NCBI GenBank assembly: GCA_028622995.1
Contig: JAJQJQ010000068.1
Span: 434,001-498,000, forward strand
From: Panagrolaimus kolymaensis
Taxonomy: Eukaryota > Nematoda > Chromadorea > Rhabditida > Panagrolaimidae
Length of the DNA stretch: 64,000 nucleotides
Reading direction: 5' to 3'
Part shown: piece after piece, positions 38,701 to 48,199 of the stretch
How positions within the stretch are numbered: position 1 is the first letter of the stretch
Layout of the letters: each line of letters opens with the position of its first letter
The notes under the pieces: generated by a model
What the model was told of the DNA's origin: nothing
What the model saw: only the letters and a program-made list of their open reading frames with translations
Database searches by the model: none
Position numbers and translations under genes: made by a program

Positions 38701-41142
38701 TACTTCAATGATAATTTTTTTTGTTGGCTTTTATGTTAGCAATTTTTTTTTCTTTTCAAAAAAACATTTTAACCATAAGCTATAAGTTTCGGGTTCATAG
38801 CCACGATGAAGAAAAAAAGTGTGTTTTTATGAACGCTTTTAACCTTTTAAACCCTTTATTTATTTATTTAATCATCCAAAAGCGAGGGAGGGTGTAATGA
38901 TTAATTAATGGTTTCAATTATCCATGCATCATTTTTTTATTTTTAAAGGAATGAGAGATATCAAAAGATGAAAAAGATAAAAGTTTAATCACCGTCGCAT
39001 GTAAAAAAAAAAATACAAAGTTAATAGTCACGTTTACATACATCCAAAAGTTTCTCACCACAAAAAAAAGATTGTTCATAATTAAACAATTTAAAAAAAA
39101 CACTGAAACGCACGCTTCTTCGAAAATGGAAAAAAGCCAAAAAAACATAACTTTAAAAATTATCCAAAAAACAAAAAAAAATTAAACTTGAAACAACCCA
39201 ATGAAAATACACACACGCAAATGCAGCACATTTTTCAAGTGATCAAACTTTTTTTTAAAAAGAATTCTGGTTATTTAATTAAAATCAAAAATTATGAGAG
39301 GAAAAAATGTGGGAAGGGTGAGATATTTCTAAGACCACGTGGTTAAATGGAAAAATATATTTATCTCGTGGTTATTATGGTGATCGTCATAATAATAATA
39401 ATAATGTGTTTTATTTCTTCAACTAAGGAACAAAAAAGATAAATAAAACAAGTTCATTAACGACTTTTAATAATCTCATCAAAAAAAGAATATAATCGCC
39501 TCGAATCAAAGTAAAAAAAAGGAAAAAGTATTTGTTTCGAAAGTTTACTCACTTTTTTTGGAACAAACTTTGTTTTTTTTTACTTCATTGAAAAGTAAAA
39601 ATTGTTTTTTTGGGTTGGTCTTCTTTGAAGGTTATTATTGCCCAATCATTAGTTTTTTTAGTAATAATAATAATAAAAAAGGAATGACAAATCTTTATTA
39701 AAATCAAAAAACAAACAACTCTCAGTCTATTTGGAATAATACTTTGGTGGTAACAATAATATCGCCATTTTTTGTTGTTGTGGGTGGAAGATTTATTACT
39801 ATATTAGTTTTTTATTTAATTTTTAAAAATTGATCGATCGCGGATTATTATTGGAAGTTGCCAGAAGCCTAACTTTTTTGGTAAAATTTTGTTGTGATTT
39901 AAAAAATGCATTGGCAAATAAAATTCTTTTATGGTGTAAAATAAAAATTTGAAAAATGCAGACGATTTACGGTAAAAAGAAATAACAAAAAATTCACAAG
40001 GAAAAAATTAAATTAAATTTGAAATTGAAAATTGGAAATTTGCTATTTTTTAAGTCTTCCGTAGTCTCAATCAAAGAAATGTCATCTCAATTTAAAAAGC
40101 TATATCTAACAAACAAATACCCCAAAGCCTTTTTTCTCTCAACAAAATTAGATTTTAGCAATGATTTATTTACAAATGCCTCGCAAAAATTGGGTTATTT
40201 TTTATATTGAAAACTTAAGTTTTTAGAAGAATATAAAATTAGGGTAGCAAAAATATGGGTTTTCAAAACTTCCCTTCAATGCCCCCACTTTTTTTAAACC
40301 TTTTTTACTACCAATAAATTTTCCTTTTTTTCCAGGTGTAACAGAATATTTTGGTGTTGATGTAATTGATATCGACATGATTATGGCATCCCTTGAAAAT
40401 GCTTTAGCTACCACCGGTGGATTTTGTGCTGGACGGTCATATGTTGTTGGACATCAACGTTTATCAGGTTTGGGATATTGCTTCTCAGCATCCCTTCCTC
40501 CTCTTTTGGCCACAGCCGCCTCCGAAGCATTAAGAATTATGCAAAAAGAACCACAAAGATTTAATCGATTAAATGATAATTCTCGAAAACTTCATAATGG
40601 ATTAAAAAAAGTTTTAAATGGAACTAATTTTGAAGTTATTGGTGCTGATATTTCTCCCATGCAACATGTTATTTATAATTCTGGAAATAATTCTTCTGAA
40701 CAAAAAGAAAATGTTGTTGTCGTCAATGTTGGTAGTAAAAAATTGGATTTACTTTTAAATGAAATGTTTAATCATTCAAATATTTTGGTTACTCGCTCAC
40801 ATTATTTGGATAAAGATGAAGCATTTCCCATTCAACCTTCGTAAGCTTTTTTAGCTTTTGTTTTTTTGATGAAAAATTTTTAACGAAAAGCAAGTTTTCA
40901 TTTTTTTGGAAAAATAAAAAATTTAGAAAAAAATATTACCGTAAATTTTTTTGCTTTCATTTTTTTGGAAAAAATTCTTTCTTGCTTTTGTTTCCTCTTT
41001 CAAACTTTTTTAAAACCTCAAAAGTTAAAAATTAATTTCTTGCATTTTCAGATTGAAATTTACGATCAGTAGCGAACACACTTTTGAAGAAATAGAAAAA
41101 ATTTTGAATGCAGTTAAAATTGCTTTACCCAATGTTCAATAA
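29782..41142 (+). CDS. SPTLC1: Serine palmitoyltransferase subunit 1, split by a 9.46 kb intron
   Basis: Exons: join(29782..29823, 29926..30222, 30364..30871, 40336..40840, 41052..41142), 480 aa, close to the usual ~473. It is the non-catalytic LCB1 subunit of the ER enzyme that condenses serine and palmitoyl-CoA at the start of sphingolipid synthesis. Visible: one N-terminal membrane segment (~residues 17-36), [29 protein letters not shown], the LEESLSFGVLG equivalent ([11 protein letters not shown]), [18 protein letters not shown] and [16 protein letters not shown]. The PLP lysine is absent, as normal for subunit 1. Exons 3 and 4 join in frame (G+GT) across 30872-40335, with a weak donor AAAG|GTTGGT and a good acceptor TTTTTTTCCAG. 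That intron contains the whole trehalase gene in antisense and a hAT element. Confidence 0.94.
30935..31452. mobile_element. Non-autonomous hAT-type element (MITE), 518 bp, G+C-rich ends
   Basis: The terminal inverted repeat TAGACATGGCTC (left) and GAGCCATGTCTA (right) continues inward as iterated GGCCCGGCCC / GGGCCGGGCC runs. An exact 8-bp direct repeat, GCATTGAG, flanks it (30927-30934 and 31453-31460). The G+C-rich arms around an A/T-rich centre are striking in this genome. It lies in the giant SPTLC1 intron just past the exon 3 donor. No coding capacity. The 8-bp duplication fits the hAT superfamily. Confidence 0.88.
31461..32390. other. Intronic A/T-rich stretch
   Basis: Part of the SPTLC1 intron, downstream of the trehalase stop. 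No gene seen and no clear AATAAA close behind the trehalase stop codon on the minus strand. Confidence 0.5.
32391..34687 (-). CDS. TREH: Trehalase (GH37), nested in SPTLC1 intron
   Basis: Exons: complement(32391..32901, 32959..33223, 33283..33652, 33692..34015, 34127..34687), 676 aa, complete. Hydrolyses trehalose to two glucose. A signal peptide ([19 protein letters not shown]) opens it, so it is secreted or surface bound. Family signature 1, [15 protein letters not shown], is at ~207-221 and signature 2, [10 protein letters not shown], at ~514-523. Also visible are [32 protein letters not shown] and [14 protein letters not shown]. The C-terminus ends in a hydrophobic run after a Ser-rich stretch, compatible with a GPI or membrane anchor. 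The second intron is only 39 nt. A trans-splice-type acceptor (AAAAAATCAG) lies 14 nt before the ATG. Antisense to its host gene. Confidence 0.95.
34688..40335. other. Remaining SPTLC1 intron, A/T desert
   Basis: 5.6 kb of A/T-rich sequence with no supported exon on either strand. It should contain the trehalase promoter at its left end, where CACGCACACGG and a GGAAGGAGGCGG tract occur near 34845-34885. Confidence 0.5.
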
Positions 41143-41352
41143 CAAACAAACAAACAAGCAAGAAGCAAGCATCAAACATTTCATTTTAATCGTCAACTTT
41201 AGTCTTCTTTTTTTTCTAACTCTGTTTTTTTTATATATTCTAATCAACAAAAAAAAAGTCATATTTTTTTATTGCAAAAAAAGAAAGAATCAGATTCGAT
41301 CAATTTATTTAAATTTTCAAATTTTTATAGTTTTTTATATATGCCTTTTTCC

Positions 41353-41367
41353 AATAAATATTTTATT
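41353..41367. terminator. Facing poly(A) signals of SPTLC1 and TMEM138
   Basis: AATAAA on the plus strand (41353-41358, 211 nt past the SPTLC1 stop) and AATAAA on the minus strand (41362-41367, about 70 nt past the TMEM138 stop) are three bases apart, so the two mRNAs should overlap at their 3' ends. Confidence 0.65.
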
Positions 41368-41437
41368 TAAAAACAAAAGTAATTATTTTAATCTGCATCC
41401 TTTACTTCTTAGAATAATGGTTTTTTGAAGCTTTCAT

Positions 41438-43082
41438 TCATTGTTGAGTTCTAACTTGTTCTCGAAGCCATTCAGTATCATAATGATAACGAGGATCAGA
41501 AATGAAAAGTATTGCACGTTTGAATAAGAAATAATGAATTATTGCGGCTGAAAAAAAAACACAGATAAAACAACAATCAAAAATTTAATTTAAGGCTCGC
41601 CCGTGTTTAAAAAAATTAGTAAAACGTTTGTTTGCGCCACTTATAAAAAACCCTTTTTACAAAAAAGGTGTGTAAAAAGAGTGGGCAACGAATGTGACGT
41701 CGAAAATAAAAACAATCAGCTGCAACATGACTTAAAGAAAATTATTTTTAATTCAAAACATGATCGTTAGTTTCACTCACATCTTCTTTGAGAATATGAA
41801 CAATGAATGGGACTGGAACAAACGAAATTTTATTTTATTCACCGAAAAAAATAATAGTAGAATCATGAAAGTCCATGGAGCGACAAATTTGTTACAATTT
41901 CCTTCAGTTATCAGATTTTTTTTAAATGTCAAATAAAATTAAGTTCAAATTTTTTATTATAATCAATCTTGCAAAAATTTGAGAAACGACGGAGGACTTA
42001 TTTTTTACAAAATAAAAAAAAGAAAATGAAACCAGATTATTATTTCTAAATAATTAAATAAAAAGTTTTTGATTCATTCTTTGCAACTTTTTTTTTTCTT
42101 CTATGTCTTGCGGAAATGATTATGAGATCTTTGTAATCGATGATGACGTCAGAAAAAAAGGAAGCAAAAAAGAAAGATCATCGAATTTGTTTATAAAAAA
42201 AATTTCCTCGTTCAGGTATCATCATTTTTGAATCGAAAAACAGAAGGAAGCAAAAAAAAGTTAATTTTAAAAGTACACAATCTTTCGAGTAAATGACTTT
42301 AATTTTATTTGAAAGTCAATCAAACCACAATGTTTGTTTTTTTCCACAAACAAAAAATAAACAACAATGGTTAAAAAATGCTTTAAAAATGTTTATTAAA
42401 AACATTGGATGGATTAAAGTATTTTTTAAGTTTGATTTTTGGCCATTCAACTAACTACTAACTTATTTATTTTTAAAAATAAAGAACGAGGAAACTAAAA
42501 AGTTTTGGGAAAAAAGAAATCGAAAAATTATTTGAATCTGGAGTGGCAAAAAAATTTAAGCCAAAAACATCTGACTTCAGCAATCACAAATTAAAAGCCA
42601 AAAACTTACTTAATCTTTGAATAACATAAATCACTGTAATGGATATCGGCCAAATATAACGTTCAGTTGTTCCCCATCGATCTCTCTAAAAACAAAATTC
42701 ATCTTCCTTCCTTTCTTTCTCTCAAACTTAGAAATCTTACCAAACTAGTAACATGCAAAGTAATACTTAAAAATAAATATGCTGTTGCCACTATAATACT
42801 CGGTGAAAATCGTTTAATCAAAACGGAAATTAGCCCAGCTTGAAAGACAAAAGTTGATGAAAAAGTTATCAATAAAATTATAACACTTAAAACTATGGCA
42901 GTATCTTGCAAACTGAAAAAGACATAATTTGGAATTAAAAGAAAGCAATAAAAAGTTTACATAAAAATCATTAATTGAGCATTATTATCATTATAAAGAA
43001 TTGTGGCAGCTGTATTAAAACTTAAATCAAGTAAAATCATAAGAATATGAAGAGCTAATACTGCACTGTATTTGCTGGACAT
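41438..43082 (-). CDS. TMEM138: TMEM138, ciliary transition-zone membrane protein
   Basis: Exons: complement(41438..41547, 42610..42685, 42741..42912, 42961..43082), 159 aa against a usual ~162. Four hydrophobic segments. Family landmarks: AQLMIFILQDTAIV, the core FSSTFVFQAGLISVL, LFLSITLHVTSL, a short Arg/Trp loop, YVIQRL, and the C-terminal YFLFKRAILFISDPRYHYDTEWLRE. TMEM138 works at the ciliary transition zone in protein delivery to cilia; loss causes Joubert-type ciliopathy in humans. The final 110-nt exon lies 1,062 nt from the previous one and was found by matching the conserved tail; the phase (A+CC) fits. The start ATG is 331 bp from the divergent PCH-2 start. Confidence 0.92.
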
Positions 43083-43413
43083 CGAAATGATTCCACAACA
43101 TTAATGGAAAAGAATTTAAAATTAAAATTAGAAAGAAAAATTGAAGCATCAAAAATAAATTACAAAGTTGCTTGGACGAAATTGTTACCATAGAAACCAT
43201 ACTTCCAAATACATATTTTTGGATTTTTTAAAACCTCCATCATTCTCATCACGATAAAAATTAACGCGGTAAAAGAGTATTTGAATTTTTTTTGCTTGTC
43301 CTCTTTCCATTTTTTAGAGTTCTTTCTTCAAACTCTTCAAAGTTACTGCTCTGATTGCTTCAATTTATCAACCATCTTTTTTTACACACATTTTTTGGAA
43401 TAAGCTAAAAACC
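43083..43413. promoter_or_regulatory. Divergent promoter TMEM138 / PCH-2
   Basis: 331 bp between two divergent start codons; must serve both genes unless trans-splicing shifts the 5' ends. No specific element recognised. Confidence 0.5.
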
Positions 43414-45121
43414 ATGGTTGCTATGACTGAATTAGAACAAAAGCTTAATGCTGTTTCAATCACCGCTGAAGTTTCGTCGTCATTACATTTAGAAGTTCGA
43501 GTTAAAAAGGGAGCGTAAGTAACTTTACTATTTTTTTTGAATTCTTTAATGAAACCTTTAACTTTTCAGATCAAAACATGAAATAGAAAAATGTAAAGAA
43601 TTAATAGCCACAACTGTTGTATCAATTCATGATCTTTATAATTGGCGTTCGTTTGCTCTGATTCATCCAGAATTACAAGATGTCATTGATCAAGTTCTTA
43701 TTGGTTGCTTAAATACTCCTGATGGACAAGTATGTTACTATGCTTGAAACTTTTTGCAAGGGCTATTAACTTCTCCACAATATTCTTTAACTTTGATACA
43801 ACAAAATGCTGCTTTTGATCATTTTTCTTTTCATGTGTTTAATGTTCTTTCTATTTTTCAGAAAATGTCAATAGAATCAACAACTATTCCAACATCAAAT
43901 GTTCATGTTTATAATGTTCGTGATGGAGATGCAATGGCGACTAGTGTTTCAACGGGAGACTCTGAATCATCTGTGGCTAGTCATCATTGGCAATTACCAT
44001 GTAAAGAATTTGATGACCTTTGGGAAAATTTGATCTTTGATGATAACATTAAGAACGATGTATGTTTGCTGCTCTTTATGATCTTTTATCAAATGTTAAT
44101 TAAGGGACTTTTTTGTTTTAGCTTTTATCATTCGTTTATGCTTTACTCAAACTTTCTGATCGTGGAACAAACTCAAATATTATTGCTGTAAATCGTATGG
44201 TATTACTTCATGGGCCTCCTGGAACTGGGAAAACGTCGTTATGCAAAGCTTTAGCTCAACGACTAACTATTCGATTGAGTAACCGATATAAGCGATCAAT
44301 CTTAATTGAAGTCAATTCGCATAGTTTATTCTCAAAATGGTTTGCTGAGGTATGTTTATTTATAGCTTTTGCAAGCTTTGTTAGGTTTATTAGTTAACAT
44401 TTCGTCCATTTTCAGAGTGGAAAATTGATCATGAAACTTTTTGAACAAATTGAAGAATGTGCTTCTGATCCTCAACAACTGGTCTTTGTTCTCATCGATG
44501 AAGTGGAATCTCTTACAATTGGACGAACATCATCTTATAAAGGAAATGATCCCTCTGATGCTTTACGATCTGTCAATGCTGTTTTAACTCAAATGGACAA
44601 AATACGTCGTCTAAGAAATGTCTTGGTTTTAACAACTTCAAATATTACTGAAGCATTGGATGAAGCTTTTGTTGATCGTGCTGATGTGAATCGTTATGTT
44701 GGACATCCATCTGAATATGCAATTTATAGTATCTGGTTGACCGTTGTTAAAGAATTACAAAGAGTAAGTTTGCTTTTTGAAACTTGGACGAGATTTACTT
44801 TGAGGTTCTTTTTAGGTTGAAATTCTCGACCAAAATATTGTGCTTTCTCCTGTTTCATCATTTCCAAAATTCAATGAATACAGTCAAAAACTTCTTGCTC
44901 TTGCTTCTCTATGTCGTGGAATCAGTGGAAGAACAATTCGAAAGCTTCCTGTCTTGGCTTATTCTCGATTATCTCTGGATCATCTCAGTATGGATCAATT
45001 CTTGCAACATCTTGAAGCTGTAATACATGATAAAATCTCACCCAAACTTCATCCGAATCACACCGTCTCTGCTTATGATGACAAAACAATTTCAACAACA
45101 ATTCCTGATCTTACTATTTGA
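43414..45121 (+). CDS. pch-2: PCH-2 / TRIP13 AAA+ ATPase
   Basis: Exons: join(43414..43514, 43570..43729, 43862..44059, 44122..44349, 44416..44763, 44816..45121), 446 aa (TRIP13 432). Remodels HORMA-domain proteins such as MAD2 and meiotic HORMADs, controlling the spindle checkpoint and synapsis checkpoint. Visible: an N-terminal substrate-recognition region, Walker A GPPGTGKT (184-191), Walker B FVLIDEVES (Asp257, Glu258), SYKGNDPSDALRSVNAVLTQ, sensor 1 LVLTTSN and the family-typical FVDRADVNRYVG. The C-terminal lid has the CRGISGRTIRKLP sensor-2 arginine motif. All introns are short. Its poly(A) signal falls inside the last exon of the convergent acyl-CoA synthetase. Confidence 0.96.
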
Positions 45122-45177
45122 TATCCTTGTTTCATTTTTTTGATTGGTTATTATTTTTTACTGCGTTTCGATATATT

Positions 45178-45214
45178 TTTATTGTTATGTTTTATGTTTA
45201 CAGTCATAAATAAA
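45178..45214. terminator. Overlapping poly(A) signals of PCH-2 and acyl-CoA synthetase
   Basis: Plus-strand AATAAA at 45209-45214 (88 nt past the PCH-2 stop) lies within the antisense coding exon of the acyl-CoA synthetase. Minus-strand AATAAA at 45178-45183 follows the synthetase TAA by one base. The two stop codons are 63 bp apart, so transcripts overlap. Confidence 0.6.
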
Positions 45215-47183
45215 TTGTTTTTGAGATTGATTTTGGTTATTGTTTACAATTTTTGATTTATTACTAACTTCTTCGCGAAGGAATCGACGAAATATTTTAC
45301 CAGCGGGCGATTTGGGGATTTCATTAACAAACTCGACGCCACCTTTGAGATGCTTATATGGGACAGCTCTTTCTAAAACAATTGAATGCAATAGATTTAC
45401 TTTGCGGAAATTTGCTTACCACTAACAAATTTTTGAACATGCCCCTCGGTTAATCGTTCATTTTTTCGAACTATAAAAGCTTTAGGAACTTCTCCAAAAT
45501 CTTTATGATTTATTCCAATAACCGCGGCATCTTCGATTTCATGATGGCTGAGAAGTAAATCTTCCAATTCAGCTGGTGCAACTTGATATCCTTTGACTTT
45601 TATTATTTCTTTGATTCGATCCAGAGAATAAATATTTCCTTCGTTATCATATTTTACAAGGTCTCCTGAAAAAAGAAATGGATTGGAAGTTTTTTTCATA
45701 TAATTTTTAAGTGTTTATTTTTGGTTGATTGAATTTCACTGAAATCCAAATTAATGCCTTACCTGAATGATACCATCCATCATCATCGATAACTTCAGCG
45801 GTGGCTTTCGGCTTTCCCAAATATCCCAACATAATTGTTGGTCCACGAAGGCATAAATCTCCCGCTTCACCTTGCTGTAATTCATTTCCATTTTCATCGA
45901 TAACTTTTATTTCATAATTTGACAATAATTTTCCTGCTATATCCAATCTGGATTTGAAGATTGAATGTGGCAATGCACATGCAAGCGAGCATTCACTCAT
46001 CCCAAAAGAAATATCAATTCGTTTAAGATTTTTTAATCGTTTGTAAAGTTTTTGACAAATGCTTTTTGAAGTTGGAGCTGCTGCAATATTAATAAATTCA
46101 AGGGATGAAAGATTGAATTTATCGATTAATGGATCATTTGCAAGAAACATGAGTATCGTGGGAGCAATAAAAATTAATCGAATCTGAAATTTTCTTGAGA
46201 AATGTTTTTTGGTTTCCCAAAAACAACAACCACCAACTTTGTAATTTTGAATGGTTCGCAAATAAATACTTTTATCAAAACTTTTCATTACCACACAAGT
46301 TTGTCCAGATAAAACTGATTTCATTAAAATAGCAAACCCATAAACATGATAAAATGGCATTGAAAGAAGTGAAATTTCTTTATCATCATCCCACTTTGGC
46401 GAAATAATATTAGGATAAATATATTTTTGATAATGGCTTAAAAATATTGACATCATTGTTGAATAATTTTGATGGCTTAACATTACTCCTTTTGGTGAAC
46501 CTGTAGTTCCACTGGAATATGGTAAAAGAAAAACATCTTTTTCAACATCGATATTAATAATTTTGGAATTAGTAAGATTTGGTGGAGTTAAAATTACATC
46601 GGAAAATGGAATAACTCCAAATGGAAGTTCTTCGGGATATGGCAGAGTTTGGTCATATATTTGCTGTACCACGACAATAGTGTTTAGAGTTTTGCAATTT
46701 TTTGATGCTTTAAGCACTTGATTAAGATAATTATCACCGCAGAAAATTATTTTAGTTTTAGAATCAATGAATTGCCGCTCAAGTTCAACTAAAAAAAATT
46801 TTTTTAGCATTAAAAACTGATACCTAAAACCCAAAAACCAAAAATAACGTACTATCAGTAAACAAAACACTTGCTCCACTTATTCCTCCACCAATTAACG
46901 CAACACCGGTAACAATTTCAAGAAATTCCAATGAATTATTTAAAACTAATGAAGCAATATCGCCATGTCCAATACCTCGAGTTTCAAGAAATGCAGCCAC
47001 CGATAATGAATGAAGATACAAATCTTTATATGTTACAAAATTATTTGGATTTTCAGCTGATATCAATGCTTTTTTATTTGGAGTTTTGGTTGATGATGAA
47101 AAATTCCAAAATGCATTTAAAAGTCGATCACCAAATGGTTGAGTTTCAATAGGGATTGAAGGAAAAATAGATTTCAATGGCAT
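45185..47183 (-). CDS. 4-coumarate-CoA-ligase-like acyl-CoA synthetase
   Basis: Exons: complement(45185..45372, 45420..45665, 45763..46183, 46238..46788, 46853..47183), 578 aa. Adenylate-forming (luciferase / 4CL-like) enzyme that activates a carboxylic acid with ATP and joins it to CoA; the substrate cannot be read from sequence. Visible: AMP-binding loop SSGTTGSPKGV (202-212), MPFYHVYGF, IAAAPTSKSICQ, FGMSECSLA, GEAGDLCLRG, GWYHSGDL, RIKEIIKVKGYQVAPAELE and catalytic Lys in PKSPAGKIFRR. The 54-nt intron at 46184-46237 is a multiple of three without stops and reads through as 18 extra residues; removing it restores the family spacing. Start chosen at 47183, just after acceptor TTTGAATTTCAG. 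No PTS1 tail (ends KHKT), unlike many peroxisomal relatives. Confidence 0.92.
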
Positions 47184-48199
47184 TTCACTGAAATTCAAAG
47201 CAAACGTAAAAAAGAGAGTAAAAATAGTTTTATTTTTCCATCTTACAGTTTTTGTTTAAATACTCCTATCTTCTTCTCTTTCTTTTTTTTACTAATCACA
47301 TTTGTATCTTGTATTATTAATGGTTTTTTTTTTGACACAACATACACAAAAAGTAATCTGTGTTTTGATTAATGTAATTAAAGTTTAAAAAAAAATAAAG
47401 AAAAAAATGAGAAAGTCTGTAGCTATTAGGGTTTAAATGAATGCGAGTTACGTCTTTTATAAACAACCAATTCCATTGTTTACTTGATATAAATAAAAAT
47501 TTATAAAGAAAGCCATCCATCCATCCTTACTTGCTTTTTGCCGATGAAGATGAATTAAAGCTTTTTGTAAAGAATTTCAAAGAAAAAAAATATTGGTACA
47601 TAATTTTCATGTCAAACGACCAACTTTTTCATTAATTCAACAGTGTAAACGGAAAAAATCAGCTAACAAACTTTCATAGGTTTAAATCATAAATAACCCA
47701 AGCATTACTGTTTGGCTAAAATTAGTGGTTTTTGGGAAATTGAAATCATCAAACTAACAAATATTTGCCAAATACCTTAGTCATTTGCAATAATTCATAA
47801 AGCGAACATTGTTAGAAAAAAATGGAAGAAACTATATTTCATTAATGCTATAACTCAATTATGTAATTTTATGTTAGTTTTTGTTTTTACTAAAATTGTT
47901 TTATTCATAATTCTTTGAATGTTTTCTGTGTCCTTTCACGACTTCATTCATTCTCGAATAAATCCTAAAAAAATTTTCTTGCTTCTTTCATTCTTTCATC
48001 CATTCTTTTCTCCTTCTAATCACTTTTCAAATTTTTCCATGATTATTCGAATTCGATTTTTTTGCAACCTAATTATAAAAAGAATGCTAATTTTGAATCC
48101 TATTCGGGCATCATTCATCTCCATTTTCTTCTTCTTTTTTGCGCGCATACATACATACTTGTGAGAGAATACTTTTCATCGTTTATATTTTTTTCAGTT
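47184..48199. promoter_or_regulatory. Divergent intergenic region, acyl-CoA synthetase / DNAJC21
   Basis: About 1 kb of A/T-rich DNA between divergent genes. No coding or RNA feature recognised; it should contain both promoters. Confidence 0.45.

Noticed and set aside
41108..41428. Open frame overlapping the SPTLC1 3' end
   Set aside because: Begins inside the last SPTLC1 exon in another frame and runs into low-complexity 3' UTR sequence.
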